DNA of 64,000 nt from Streptomyces atratus (GCF_014648655.1 NZ_BMRN01000006.1:64922-128921), one strand, 5' to 3'. Positions 1 to 9,157 are shown, counted from the stretch's first letter. The notes: generated from the letters alone by a model not told the origin. Made by a program: numbers and translations.

Positions 1-1
1 C

Positions 2-1216
2 CGCTCCAATGACACCGAGTACGCCTTCCGCGCCTCCACCGAGTACGCGTACCTCACCGGCGACCAGACCCAGGACGGCGTCCTCGTACTGGAGCCGACC
101 CAGGACGGGCATGAGGCGACCATCCACCTGCTGCCGCGCTCCAACCGCGAGAACGGCGAGTTCTGGCTCGACGGCCAGGGCGAACTGTGGGTCGGCCGCC
201 GCCACTCCCTCGCGGAGGCCGAGCAGCTGCTGGGCATCCCGGCGAAGGACGTGCGCGAGCTCCCGGCCACGCTGGTCGAGGCCACCGGCCCGGTCCGTAA
301 CGTCCGCGGCCACGACGCCGGCATCGAGGCCGCGCTGACCGACAAGGTCACCGCGGAGCGCGACGAGGAACTGCGCGTCTTCCTCTCCGAGGCCCGACTG
401 GTCAAGGACGCCTTCGAGATCGCGGAACTGCAGAAGGCCTGCGACGCCACCGCACGCGGCTTCGAGGACGTCGTCAAGGTTCTCGACAAGGCCGAGGCGA
501 CGAGCGAGCGCTACATCGAGGGCACCTTCTTCCTGCGCGCCCGCATCGAGGGCAACGACATCGGCTACGGCTCGATCTGCGCGGCCGGCCCGCACGCCAC
601 CACCCTGCACTGGGTGCGCAACGACGGCGCGGTGCGCGCCGGCGAGCTGCTGCTGCTCGACGCCGGAGTGGAGACCAACGACCTCTACACCGCCGACGTG
701 ACCCGCACCCTTCCGATCAACGGCACGTTCACGCCGCTGCAGCGGAAGATCTATGACGCCGTGTACGAGGCCCAGGAAGCGGGCATCTCGGCCGTCAAGC
801 CCGGTGCCGACTACCGCGACTTCCATGACGCCGCGCAGCGCGTGCTCGCCGAGAAGCTCGTCGAGTGGGGCCTGCTGGGCGACCTGTCCGTGGACAAGGT
901 CCTGGAGCTGGGCCTCCAGCGCCGCTGGACGCTGCACGGCACCGGCCACATGCTCGGCATGGACGTCCACGACTGCGCCGCCGCGCGCACCGAGACGTAC
1001 GTCAACGGAACGCTTGAGCCCGGCGTGTGCCTCACGGTCGAGCCCGGTCTGTACTTCCAGACCGACGACCTGACCGTCCCCGAGGAGTACCGGGGCATCG
1101 GCGTCCGGATCGAGGACGACATCCTCGTCACCGAGGACGGCAACCGGAACCTCTCCGACAAGCTGCCGCGCCGGTCCGACGAGGTCGAGGCGTGGATGGC
1201 TCAGCTCAAGGGCTGA
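2..1216 (+). CDS. pepP: Xaa-Pro aminopeptidase (aminopeptidase P, M24B), 5' truncated by window edge
   Basis: Cytosolic metallopeptidase expected to remove an N-terminal residue that precedes proline. The reading frame is open from base 2, so the true start lies before the window. The visible N-terminal part (YAFRASTEYAYLTGDQ) fits the AMP_N domain. The C-terminal pita-bread domain shows the two-metal ligands: LLLDAGVETNDLYTADVTRT (two Asp), HGTGHMLGMDVHD (His), LTVEPGLYF (Glu) and GVRIEDDILV (Glu). About 404 residues are present of a usual 480-490. The gene ends in TGA and is followed by a hairpin shared with the convergent ATPase gene. Family assignment is secure; the exact substrate is inferred. 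Confidence 0.93.
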   Translation, partial: RSNDTEYAFRASTEYAYLTGDQTQDGVLVLEPTQDGHEATIHLLPRSNRENGEFWLDGQGELWVGRRHSLAEAEQLLGIPAKDVRELPATLVEATGPVRNVRGHDAGIEAALTDKVTAERDEELRVFLSEARLVKDAFEIAELQKACDATARGFEDVVKVLDKAEATSERYIEGTFFLRARIEGNDIGYGSICAAGPHATTLHWVRNDGAVRAGELLLLDAGVETNDLYTADVTRTLPINGTFTPLQRKIYDAVYEAQEAGISAVKPGADYRDFHDAAQRVLAEKLVEWGLLGDLSVDKVLELGLQRRWTLHGTGHMLGMDVHDCAAARTETYVNGTLEPGVCLTVEPGLYFQTDDLTVPEEYRGIGVRIEDDILVTEDGNRNLSDKLPRRSDEVEAWMAQLKG

Positions 1217-1250
1217 TCCGGCAGGTCCGGCGACGGACTTCCACGCGTCG

Positions 1251-1290
1251 AAGGGCGCCCCGCTCAGGACACCATGAGCAGGGCGCCCTT
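1251..1290. terminator. Bidirectional hairpin between convergent genes
   Basis: AAGGGCGCCC at 1251-1260 is perfectly complementary to GGGCGCCCTT at 1281-1290, with a 20-base loop that includes the stop codon of the minus-strand ATPase gene. Its position between two convergent genes suggests a shared terminator. There is no U-tract, as is usual in Streptomyces. Confidence 0.55.
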
Positions 1291-1791
1291 CCGCCATTTC
1301 AGGACCTTGTCGAAACTCACCAGGGCGCCACGGCCGGGACGGTTGCCGAAGTGGACGTGATCGGCGAGCTGCTCGATCAGGCAGAGACCCCGGCCGTCCT
1401 CCGCACTGAGCGACGGGTACAGCTGGGGATCGTGCTGCTGCGCGGAAGTACGCAGCATGCGCCGGGCGGGGAAACCTGGCCCCGAATCGGCGACTTCGAT
1501 ACGGCACTTCTCGCCGTCCAGATAAGCGGTGACCCGGTACTGCCCACAGGCCGTCCCCGCGGGCTCGTCCCATACGTCCCACGGATCCCGGCCGACGCTC
1601 TGTTCTCTCTGGACCCTGCGGTCACCGCCGTGCTCAACGGCGTTTGCACAGGCCTCGCTGAGCGCGACCGAGAGGTCGAAGGAGATCTCCGGATCCACGC
1701 CCGCGGTCTCCATCGCGCCCAACAGGAAACGACGGGCGAGCGGAACGCTCGCAGCGTCGCGCCGCAAATGGAGGGACCACCAGATGCTCAT
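1264..1791 (-). CDS. ATP-binding anti-sigma-type regulator (RsbW/SpoIIAB-like HATPase_c)
   Basis: A 175-residue protein with a single GHKL ATPase fold of the serine-kinase anti-sigma family. N box: LSVALSEACANAVEHG (Asn and Glu for Mg-ATP). G1 box: VADSGPGFP. G2 region: EDGRGLCLIEQLAD. Streptomyces encode dozens of such proteins, which bind sigma factors or anti-anti-sigma partners; none of these partners is adjacent here. I chose the start at ATG 1791 (MSIWWSLHLRR) because GGAGG lies about 8 bases upstream. The open frame extends 30 codons further to 1881 but lacks family similarity there. Its partner and the signal it reads are unknown. Confidence 0.8.
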   Translation of the reverse strand: MSIWWSLHLRRDAASVPLARRFLLGAMETAGVDPEISFDLSVALSEACANAVEHGGDRRVQREQSVGRDPWDVWDEPAGTACGQYRVTAYLDGEKCRIEVADSGPGFPARRMLRTSAQQHDPQLYPSLSAEDGRGLCLIEQLADHVHFGNRPGRGALVSFDKVLKWRKGALLMVS

Positions 1792-2048
1792 GCTCCAGCC
1801 TCCTGGCTGCGGCTCGACATACCGATACGTATTGCCGCGCAGCACCGTTCGTAAGCACAGACCGGATGTGAGACCGCTCATTCGGCGGATACCAGCACTC
1901 CGTACACCCGTGTATGCCAGGCCCTGCCGATGGCCCCGACCGGTCCAAACCTGTCACAGCGGCCCCGGCCCGCATCCAATCGGACGGAAAGTGACCTTCC
2001 GGACCTGCCGTATCGAGGCCCGGGGCACGGTGCGATGATGACCCCGCC

Positions 2049-2852
2049 ATGTCTATGCCTGTCGCACGCGCCGGAGCCGGTCTGCGGCTCCTGAGGGCCG
2101 CGGTGTTCACCGCGGTCTGTGTCGCGCTGTCCGCGGCAGGTCACTCCCTGGCTTCCTGCGCGGCCGTCCCCTGGTGGACCCTGCTCGCCGGATTCCTGGG
2201 GATCTTCGCGGTGACGGCACCGCTCGCCGGACGCGAGCGCTCACTGCCGTCCATCGCCGCCGCGCTGGCCGGCGGACAGATCGCCCTGCACACCCTCTTC
2301 GGCGTGGGTACGCACACCGCCTCGACGGACACCGCGGCGGGCGACGACTCACTGATCCGGTTCGCGGCAAGCCTCGTGTGTGGCATGGGACCCGCGCAGT
2401 TGAACGCCGCCGAAGCGCACCGCATCGTCACCACCGCGGGCATCGACCCGGCGTCGGTGACGGCCGGCGGACACCAGCACATGGCCTCCGCGACCGGCTC
2501 GGACCCGGCCGCCCTCGCCGGTCTGCTGCCCAGCCTGCCCATGCTGCTCGGCCACCTGCTGGCCGCCGTTGCCACCGGCTGGCTGCTGCGACGCGGCGAG
2601 ATCGCCCTGTTCCGGCTGGCCCGGCTCTCCACGCACGGCGCCCAGCAGATCGCGGCCGGAGCCCGGTTGCGTGCACTGCGCGCCGCGCTCGCGCTCGTGA
2701 ACGCCCTGCGCGCCGGACTTCCCGGGGGCCCGGCAACCGGGCCGCGCGCCCCCCGTACCGCAGTCGACGCCCCGACCCCGGCCACCGGGGACCCGTTGCA
2801 GCACATGGTGATCAGGCGCGGGCCGCCACCCGTATACGCGCTCGCAGCCTGA
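2049..2852 (+). CDS. Integral membrane protein of unknown function, upstream of the copper gene set
   Basis: A 267-residue protein with roughly four hydrophobic segments: about residues 12-35, 40-58, 63-80, and 155-180 (LLPSLPMLLGHLLAAVATGWLL). A predicted loop holds His and Met residues (GGHQHMASATG), with further His residues near the membrane segments. The C-terminal tail is Ala/Pro/Arg rich and probably cytosolic. It lies 166 bases before ycnI on the same strand. Copper loci of actinomycetes often carry a membrane protein of this kind, so a role in copper handling is plausible but inferred. I do not recognise a defined family. Confidence 0.7.
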   Translation: MSMPVARAGAGLRLLRAAVFTAVCVALSAAGHSLASCAAVPWWTLLAGFLGIFAVTAPLAGRERSLPSIAAALAGGQIALHTLFGVGTHTASTDTAAGDDSLIRFAASLVCGMGPAQLNAAEAHRIVTTAGIDPASVTAGGHQHMASATGSDPAALAGLLPSLPMLLGHLLAAVATGWLLRRGEIALFRLARLSTHGAQQIAAGARLRALRAALALVNALRAGLPGGPATGPRAPRTAVDAPTPATGDPLQHMVIRRGPPPVYALAA

Positions 2853-3018
2853 CGCGACACCCTCCACTCGATGCACGCACGACTCGGCTCACGCACCCAC
2901 CCGGTGCCGTACGAGTCGGCGTACGCATGCCGCACGTGAGGTAGAGGTGTCGCAATGCCGTCGCGCACCCGCGCGCCGGACCACCTTTTCTTCGTGCTTC
3001 TGTGGAGAGATTCCTGTC

Positions 3019-3747
3019 ATGAACGTTTCCCGCATCGCCCTCGCCGGCGGCATCGCCGCGTCCACCGTGCTGATCCTCGCCGGTACGGCCTCCGCGCACG
3101 TCAGCGTGCAGCCCCAGGGCGAGGCCGCCAAGGGTGGTTACGCCACCGTCAACTTCAAGATCCCCAACGAGCGCGACAACGCCTCGACGACCAAGGTCGA
3201 GGTCAACTTCCCGACCGACCACCCGCTGGCCTCCGTCATGCCGCAGGCCGTGCCCGGCTGGGACATCGAGGTCACCAAGAGCAAGCTGGCCAAGCCGCTC
3301 GAGATGCACGGCCAGAAGATCAACGAGGCCGTCTCCAAGGTCACCTGGACGGCCAAGGGCGACAAGGACGAGCGCGGCATCCGCCCGGGCGACTTCCAGC
3401 AGTTCCCGCTCTCCATCGGCCAGCTTCCCGAGGACGCCGACCAGCTGGTGTTCAAGGCCATCCAGACGTACGACAACAAGGAAGTCGTCCGCTGGATCGA
3501 GGAGCAGAAGGACGGTGCCGCCGAGCCCGAGAGCCCGGCACCGGTCCTCAAGCTGACCGCGGCGACCGCCGACGAGCACAGCGCAGCCGCCGGCGCCACC
3601 GCGAAGGCAGCCGACAAGCAGACGACGGCCGCGTCGGACGAGTCCTCCAGTGACACCACGGCCCGCGTCCTCGGCATCGTCGGCATCGTCATCGGCGCCG
3701 CAGGGGTGACCTTCGGCATCCTCGCCGGCCGCCGCCGAACCGCCTGA
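3019..3747 (+). CDS. YcnI-type copper-binding exported protein (DUF1775)
   Basis: A 242-residue exported, membrane-anchored protein. The signal peptide (about residues 1-27) ends at TASAH, so processing would leave His as the first residue. In Bacillus YcnI this His with a Trp forms a mono-histidine Cu(II) site. The DUF1775 domain covers about 28-170, including VPGWDIEV. It is followed by an Ala/Thr/Ser-rich linker and one C-terminal transmembrane helix (RVLGIVGIVIGAAGVTFGILAG) with a short Arg tail. ATG 3019 is preceded by GGAGAGA at a good spacing, so the longer open frame from 2947 is rejected. It is the first of five consecutive copper-related genes and probably acts outside the membrane in copper delivery. 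Confidence 0.88.
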   Translation: MNVSRIALAGGIAASTVLILAGTASAHVSVQPQGEAAKGGYATVNFKIPNERDNASTTKVEVNFPTDHPLASVMPQAVPGWDIEVTKSKLAKPLEMHGQKINEAVSKVTWTAKGDKDERGIRPGDFQQFPLSIGQLPEDADQLVFKAIQTYDNKEVVRWIEEQKDGAAEPESPAPVLKLTAATADEHSAAAGATAKAADKQTTAASDESSSDTTARVLGIVGIVIGAAGVTFGILAGRRRTA

Positions 3748-3793
3748 CCCACAGCCCCATCAGTCCCACCGACCCACCAGGAATCAGTGCTCC

Positions 3794-4447
3794 ATGCGTA
3801 AGAAAACGGTGCTGGCCGCGGCGTTCGTCGCCGCGGCGGCGCTCACCCTGTCCGCCTGCGGCAGCAGCGACGACGGCGCCAAGAAGCCCGTCGCCGATGT
3901 GTCCGTCCAGGCCAAGACCAAGGCCGCGACGGTACTCGACCAGCCGTTCACCAAACCCGACCTCGTCCTCACCGACACCCACGGCAAGAAGTACGACCTC
4001 CGTGAGCAGACCAAGGGCAAGCCGACGCTGATCTACTTCGGCTACACCAACTGCCCCGACGTCTGCCCGCTCATCATGAGCAACATCGCCATCGCCAAGA
4101 AGTCCCTCCCCAAGGCCGACCAGGACAAGCTCCAGGTCGTCTTCGTGACCACCGACCCCGAGCGGGACACCCCGGCGTCACTGGGCAGCTGGCTCAAGGC
4201 ACAGGACACCTCCTTCATCGGCCTCACCGGCGACTTCCCGACCATTCAGGCGGGCGCGCGCCAGATCGGCATCGGCATCGACGCCCCGAAGAAGGAGAAG
4301 GACGGCACGATCACCTCGATGCACGGCTCCCAGGTCATCGCGTTCTCCCCGAAGACCGACAAGGGGTACCTCGTATACAGCGAGGACACCTCGCCCGACG
4401 ACTACACCAAGGACCTCCCCGAGATCATCAAGGGAGAGACTCCGTGA
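3794..4447 (+). CDS. Sco1/SenC-family copper chaperone lipoprotein
   Basis: A 217-residue lipoprotein: the signal peptide ends in a lipobox (LTLSAC, Cys at about residue 22). The thioredoxin-like Sco fold carries the copper ligands CPDVC (Cys87, Cys91) and the downstream His177 in MHGSQ. Sco proteins hand copper to the CuA site of cytochrome oxidase. In Streptomyces lividans the Sco protein from an equivalent locus also supports morphological development under copper limitation. The last bases overlap the start of the PCuAC gene (GTGA), indicating translational coupling. Family call is strong; the target cuproenzyme is inferred. Confidence 0.93.
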   Translation: MRKKTVLAAAFVAAAALTLSACGSSDDGAKKPVADVSVQAKTKAATVLDQPFTKPDLVLTDTHGKKYDLREQTKGKPTLIYFGYTNCPDVCPLIMSNIAIAKKSLPKADQDKLQVVFVTTDPERDTPASLGSWLKAQDTSFIGLTGDFPTIQAGARQIGIGIDAPKKEKDGTITSMHGSQVIAFSPKTDKGYLVYSEDTSPDDYTKDLPEIIKGETP

Positions 4448-4893
4448 ACCGCCGCACCACTCTCGCCGGCGTCATCGCCCTCACCACCGGGCTGACGCTG
4501 GCGGGGTGCTCGTCCTCGGACAGCAAGCCCGAGCTGAAGGTGACCGGAGCGTTCATGCCGCAGCCCGTCAGCGACATGGCGGCCGGTTTCCTCGTCGTCA
4601 AGAACAGCGGCGGCACGTCCGACCGGCTCACCTCGGTCACCAGCCCGCTCTCGGACGACGTCACGATCCACGAGACGAAGAACCAGACGATGCGCATGGT
4701 GACGTCCTTCGAGGTGCCCGCGGGCGGCGAGCTGGATCTGGAACGCGGCGGGAGCCACATCATGTTCATGAAGCTCAAGCAGCAGCCCAAGCAGGGCGAG
4801 AAAGTGTCCGTGGAACTGCACTTCGAGAAGGCCGACTCGATAAAGGTCGATCTTCCCGTGAAGGAGACCACCCACAACCCGAAAAAGCAGTGA
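4444..4893 (+). CDS. PCuAC-type extracellular copper chaperone lipoprotein
   Basis: A 149-residue lipoprotein with a lipobox LTLAGC (Cys about residue 22) and one PCuAC (DUF461) domain. Candidate copper ligands follow the family H-x10-M-x21-H-x-M pattern: His in VTIHETKNQTMRM, Met in the same stretch, and His and Met in GGSHIMFMKLKQ. It starts with GTG inside the sco stop codon. Such chaperones carry Cu(I) to Sco or directly to cuproenzymes; the S. lividans equivalent has been called ECuC. The product is probably tethered on the outer face of the membrane next to Sco. Confidence 0.92.
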   Translation: MNRRTTLAGVIALTTGLTLAGCSSSDSKPELKVTGAFMPQPVSDMAAGFLVVKNSGGTSDRLTSVTSPLSDDVTIHETKNQTMRMVTSFEVPAGGELDLERGGSHIMFMKLKQQPKQGEKVSVELHFEKADSIKVDLPVKETTHNPKKQ

Positions 4894-4907
4894 GGGACTG
4901 ACTCGCC

Positions 4908-6866
4908 ATGACAGCCACCGCCCCACACTTCGGACCGTCCCCGTCCACTCACGCGCCACGCCGCCCACTCGCCGCGGCCGCACTCCTCGCCGCCCTTGTC
5001 GGCATGGTGTTCGGCCTGCTGCTGGGCGGCGCGGGCCCCGCGTCCGCGCATGCCGCGCTCACCGGGAGCGATCCGCAGGACGGGGCGGTGGTCGACACCG
5101 CTCCCAAGGAAGTCACTCTCACCTTCTCCGAGCAGGTCGCCATGGGCGACGACTCCATCAGGGTCCTGGACCCGGACGGCAAGCGCGCCGACACCGGCGC
5201 CGCACCACGTGATCTGCAGAGCGGCTCCGCCGTGAAGTACGGCGTCTCACTGCACACCGGGCTGCCCGACGGTACGTACACCGTCGCCTGGCAGGCCGTC
5301 TCAGCGGACAGCCACCCCGTCTCGGGCGCCTTCACCTTCTCCGTCGGAGCCCCCTCCAAGACCACCGTCGCCCTCCCGTCGAACGAGGCCGGGGGCGGCC
5401 TCGTCGGCGCCCTCTACGGCATCGCGCGCTACGCCGCGTACGCCGGTTTCATCCTGCTGGCCGGCGGCGCCGCCTTCGTCCTGGCCTGCTGGCAGCGCGG
5501 GGCGGGTGCACGCCCCCTGCAACGCCTGGTCGTACACGGCTGGATGACCCTCACCGCGGCCACCCTGGCCATGCTGCTCCTGCGCAACCCGTACACCGGC
5601 TCCGGGAAGCTCGCGGATGCCTTCGACCTCGACGGTCTGAAGGCCGTGCTCGACACCAAGCCCGGGGCGGCACTCGTATCCCGGCTGCTGCTGCTCGGCG
5701 CCTCCGCACTCTTCGTCGCCGTGCTGTTCGGGGCGTACGCGAAGCGCGAGGACGAGCGCGAGAAGAAGGACCTCACCTTCGGTCTGGCCATCGGCGGCAC
5801 GGTGATCGCCGCCGGGATCGCCGGGACCTGGGCACTCGCCGAACACGCCTCGACCGGGATCCAGCCGGGCATCGCCATGCCGGTCGACGTGCTGCATCTG
5901 CTGGCCGTCGCGGCCTGGCTGGGCGGGCTGGCGGCCCTGCTGGTCGCGCTGTACCGGACACCGGACATCGAAGCCGCAGCCGTACGGCGCTTCTCCCGCA
6001 TCGCGTTCGGCAGCGTGCTCGTGCTCACCGCAACCGGGATCTACCAGTCCTGGCGCCAGGTCGGCACCTGGTCCGCGCTCACCGGCACCGCGTACGGGCA
6101 ATTGCTGATCGTGAAGGTGGGGCTCGTTGCCCTCCTGGTCGGGATCGCCTGGATCTCGCGCCGCTGGACCGCACGGCTGGTCACGAGCGGAGCCGGCGGA
6201 AAGGGAGCAGAGCCCCGGGCCGACGCCAGGGACGAGGTCGAAGTCGAGGAGTCCCGGACCCCGGGTACATCGGACGCCATGGCCGAGGACCCCGCGCGGG
6301 CGGCCCAGCTCGCCCGGCAGAGGGCCGCCGTGGCCACCGCCGAGAAGAAGCGGATCCGCGATGCCGACCCCGACCGGTCCGGGCTCCGCCGTTCGGTGCT
6401 GGCGGAGGCAGGGGTCGCCGTGGCGCTGTTGGCCGTGGCGACCGTACTGACCTCGACCGAGCCGGGACGTACCGAGGAAGAGGCGGCCCGCAGCTCGTCG
6501 GCGGCAGCCGCCCCCGCGGCCGAAGGCCCGGTCAATCTGACGCTTCCCTTCGACACAGGCGGCAAGAACGGCAAGGGAACGGTGCGGATGGATATCGACC
6601 CCGCCCGTACCGGTGCCAATGAACTCCACATCTGGATCGACAGCATCGACGGCAAGGCCATGGACGTCCCCGAGCTGAAGCTCGCCTTCACTCTGGGGTC
6701 CAAGGACATCGGCCCGCTCCCCGTCGTCCCTGTCCGGCTCACCGAGGGCCACTGGACGGCGAGCGACGTCCAGATCCCGATGGCGGGCAACTGGAAGGTC
6801 GCGGTGACCGTGCGTACATCGGACATCGATCAGACGACCATCGACAAGAACGTGAAGATCGGCTGA
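4908..6866 (+). CDS. CopC-CopD fusion copper resistance/import protein with C-terminal FixH/YtkA-like domain
   Basis: A 652-residue membrane protein. The signal peptide ends near ASAHAALTGSDP, so the mature protein starts with His, the usual N-terminal CopC copper ligand. The CopC beta-sandwich (about residues 48-145) ends with AVSADSHPVSGAFTF. A CopD membrane domain of about eight helices spans about 160-425. A charged cytosolic stretch rich in Glu/Arg (about 430-485) is followed by one more helix and an exported domain (about 540-652) resembling YtkA/FixH. Bacillus YcnJ has the same CopC-CopD architecture and imports copper. It starts 14 bases after the PCuAC gene and ends 8 bases before the peroxidase gene. 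Confidence 0.9.
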   Translation: MTATAPHFGPSPSTHAPRRPLAAAALLAALVGMVFGLLLGGAGPASAHAALTGSDPQDGAVVDTAPKEVTLTFSEQVAMGDDSIRVLDPDGKRADTGAAPRDLQSGSAVKYGVSLHTGLPDGTYTVAWQAVSADSHPVSGAFTFSVGAPSKTTVALPSNEAGGGLVGALYGIARYAAYAGFILLAGGAAFVLACWQRGAGARPLQRLVVHGWMTLTAATLAMLLLRNPYTGSGKLADAFDLDGLKAVLDTKPGAALVSRLLLLGASALFVAVLFGAYAKREDEREKKDLTFGLAIGGTVIAAGIAGTWALAEHASTGIQPGIAMPVDVLHLLAVAAWLGGLAALLVALYRTPDIEAAAVRRFSRIAFGSVLVLTATGIYQSWRQVGTWSALTGTAYGQLLIVKVGLVALLVGIAWISRRWTARLVTSGAGGKGAEPRADARDEVEVEESRTPGTSDAMAEDPARAAQLARQRAAVATAEKKRIRDADPDRSGLRRSVLAEAGVAVALLAVATVLTSTEPGRTEEEAARSSSAAAAPAAEGPVNLTLPFDTGGKNGKGTVRMDIDPARTGANELHIWIDSIDGKAMDVPELKLAFTLGSKDIGPLPVVPVRLTEGHWTASDVQIPMAGNWKVAVTVRTSDIDQTTIDKNVKIG

Positions 6867-6874
6867 GCAGGATC

Positions 6875-8188
6875 GTGAGCGGAAACAGCAACAGGAATAC
6901 CTCCGCAGGCAGCGGGGACGACAAAGCCCGTGGCAGTGGCGCCATCTCCCGGAGGCGGCTGCTCGGCAGTGCGGGCGCGGCCGGTGCGACCGGGCTGGTA
7001 CTGGGTGCGGCGGGCGGCGCGACCGGCTATGCAGCGACCAGGACCGACGAGCCGACCGCTCTGACCGCGGTCGGCTCCACCCAGGTGATGTTTCACGGGA
7101 AACATCAACCGGGGATCACCACTCCGCTTCAGGCCCGCGGCCATCTCGTCGCCTTCGATCTGGCGCCCGGTGCGGGACGGAAGGAAGCGGCTGCCCTGAT
7201 GCGCCGATGGTCGGCCGTGGCCCGGCGCCTGATGGCCGGCGAAGCCGCCGACAGCGGCGCGGCGGACGGCGCCACCCATGACACCGGGATCGCGCTGGAT
7301 GCCGGACCGTCCTCGCTGACCGTCACCTTCGGCTTCGGCCACACCTTCTTCGAGCGCACCGGCCTGGTCGGCCACCGGCCACCGGGACTCGACCCGCTGC
7401 CGCCGTTCTCCTCCGACCACATCGACGCCAAGCGCTCCAACGGTGACCTCTGGGTACAGATCGGCGCCGACGACGCGCTCGTCGCCTTCCACGCGCTGCG
7501 TGCCGTGCAGAAGGAGGCCGCCCCGGCTGCCGGGGTCCGCTGGCAGATGAACGGCTTCAACCGATCCCCCGGCGCCACCGCGCAGCCGATGACCGCCCGC
7601 AATCTGATGGGCCAGATAGACGGCACCGGTAACCCGAAGCCCGCCGAGAGCGACTTCGACCGGCGCGTCTTCGTCCCGGCCGGGACCGATACGAAGTACG
7701 ACTGGCTGGCAGGCGGCTCGTATGCGGTCGTCCGGCGGATCAGGATGCTGCTCGACGACTGGGAGAAGCTCCCGGTGGAACGGCAGGAGCAGGTCATAGG
7801 GCGCCGCAAGAAGGACGGCGCTCCGCTGAGTGGCGGTGCCGAGACCACCGCGATGGACCTCGACAAGGCAGGCCCCGACGGCAAGCTCCTGATCCCGGAC
7901 AACGCCCACGCCCGGATCTCCTCCCCCGAGAAGAACAGCGGCGCGGCCATGCTGCGCCGCCCCTTCTCGTACCACGACGGCATCTCGGCGGACGGCACTC
8001 CGGACGCCGGGCTGCTGTTCATCTGCTGGCAGGCGGATCCGCTGCGGGGGTTCGTTCCGGTGCAGCGCAAACTGGACCGCGGCGATGCCCTGTCGCCGTT
8101 CATCCGGCACGAGGCCAGCGGCCTGTTCGCGGTGCCGGGCGGTGCGGCGGACGGCGAATACGTGGGTCAGCGGCTACTGGAGTCCTGA
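6875..8188 (+). CDS. dtpA: Tat-exported DyP-type heme peroxidase
   Basis: A 437-residue dye-decolourising peroxidase. The twin-arginine signal SRRRLLGS at about residues 24-31 is followed by an Ala/Gly hydrophobic stretch, so folded, heme-loaded protein should be exported. Family signatures are FHGKHQPGI, the GxxDG motif (G246 to G250, distal Asp249), and a likely proximal heme ligand His345 in NAHARI. In S. lividans the DtpA peroxidase is encoded beside Sco and the copper chaperone and works with the GlxA/CslA system in glycan deposition at hyphal tips. The symbol is given by this gene order. The start is GTG 6875, just after the copCD stop. Confidence 0.9.
   Translation: MSGNSNRNTSAGSGDDKARGSGAISRRRLLGSAGAAGATGLVLGAAGGATGYAATRTDEPTALTAVGSTQVMFHGKHQPGITTPLQARGHLVAFDLAPGAGRKEAAALMRRWSAVARRLMAGEAADSGAADGATHDTGIALDAGPSSLTVTFGFGHTFFERTGLVGHRPPGLDPLPPFSSDHIDAKRSNGDLWVQIGADDALVAFHALRAVQKEAAPAAGVRWQMNGFNRSPGATAQPMTARNLMGQIDGTGNPKPAESDFDRRVFVPAGTDTKYDWLAGGSYAVVRRIRMLLDDWEKLPVERQEQVIGRRKKDGAPLSGGAETTAMDLDKAGPDGKLLIPDNAHARISSPEKNSGAAMLRRPFSYHDGISADGTPDAGLLFICWQADPLRGFVPVQRKLDRGDALSPFIRHEASGLFAVPGGAADGEYVGQRLLES
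7090..7103. promoter_or_regulatory. Degenerate parS-like sequence inside the DyP gene
   Basis: GTTTCACGGGAAAC differs from the parS core GTTTCACGTGAAAC at one central base. It lies in codons for MFHGKH, a motif conserved in DyP peroxidases, so the resemblance may be forced by the protein. Confidence 0.3.
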
Positions 8189-8215
8189 GAGACCGGGGCG
8201 CATTAGGGTGACGGT

Positions 8216-9151
8216 ATGTCCGCCACGCGCTACGCATATCTCGGCCCTGAAGGCACCTTCACCGAGGTCGCCCTCCGTACGCTCCCGGAAGCCGCCACCC
8301 GCGAACTCGTCCCGATGGTCTCCGTACCGGTGGCTCTGGACGCGGTACGCAGCGGGGCCGCCGCGGCAGCGCTCGTACCGATCGAGAACTCCGTCGAGGG
8401 CGGCATCACCGCGACGCTCGACGAGCTGACCACCGGCGAACCGCTGATGATCTACCGCGAGGTGCTGCTCTCCATCACCTTCGCGCTGCTGGTGCGGCCG
8501 GGTACCAAGCTGTCCGACATCAAATCGGTCACCGCGCACCCGGCCGCGCAGCCGCAGGTGCGCAACTGGATGGCCGCCCATCTCCCGGACGCCGTATGGG
8601 AGTCGGCGGCCTCCAACGCCGACGGCGCCCGGCTGGTGCAGGAAGGACGGTACGACGCCGCCTTCGCCGGTGAGTTCGCGGCGGCGACCTACGGTCTCGA
8701 ACCGCTGGTGACCGATATCCATGACGCGGTGAACGCGCAGACCCGCTTCGTCCTGGTGGGCCGCCCGGCCCGGCCGGCGGCGCCGACGGGAGCGGACAAG
8801 ACGTCGGTGGTCATCTGGCTGGGCGAGGACCACCCCGGTGCACTGCTCGAACTGCTCCAGGAGTTCGCGGTGCGCGGGGTGAACCTGATGCTGATCCAAT
8901 CGCGGCCGACCGGGGCCGGTATCGGGAACTACTGCTTCGCGGTGGACGCCGAGGGACACATTGCGGACCGCCGGGTCGGCGAGGCGTTGATGGGGCTGAA
9001 GCGGATCTGCCCGAAGGTACGGTTCCTCGGCTCGTACCCGCGGGCCGGGGTGGCGTTGCAGGATGTACGGCCACTGCGGGCGGGGACGTCGGACGCGGAG
9101 TTCACGGAGGCCTCCGACTGGCTGGCCCGCAATCTGGACGGCCGGGGCTGA
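8216..9151 (+). CDS. pheA: Prephenate dehydratase
   Basis: A 311-residue cytosolic enzyme that converts prephenate to phenylpyruvate for phenylalanine synthesis. The N-terminal PDT domain (YLGPEGTFTEVALRT, VPIENSVEGGITATLDEL, and the substrate-binding TRFVLVG) is followed by an ACT domain (about 200-280) with HPGALLELLQEFAVRGVNLMLIQSRP, carrying the GALL and ESRP-type (here QSRP) phenylalanine feedback motifs. There is no fused chorismate mutase. It starts 27 bases after the peroxidase gene and is followed by a hairpin. Confidence 0.94.
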   Translation: MSATRYAYLGPEGTFTEVALRTLPEAATRELVPMVSVPVALDAVRSGAAAAALVPIENSVEGGITATLDELTTGEPLMIYREVLLSITFALLVRPGTKLSDIKSVTAHPAAQPQVRNWMAAHLPDAVWESAASNADGARLVQEGRYDAAFAGEFAAATYGLEPLVTDIHDAVNAQTRFVLVGRPARPAAPTGADKTSVVIWLGEDHPGALLELLQEFAVRGVNLMLIQSRPTGAGIGNYCFAVDAEGHIADRRVGEALMGLKRICPKVRFLGSYPRAGVALQDVRPLRAGTSDAEFTEASDWLARNLDGRG

Positions 9152-9157
9152 CGGCGG

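Noticed and set aside
1027..1854. Long plus-strand open frame through the peptidase end and the ATPase gene
   Set aside because: Out of frame with pepP and antisense to a clear HATPase gene; Arg/Pro-rich translation typical of high-G+C shadow frames.
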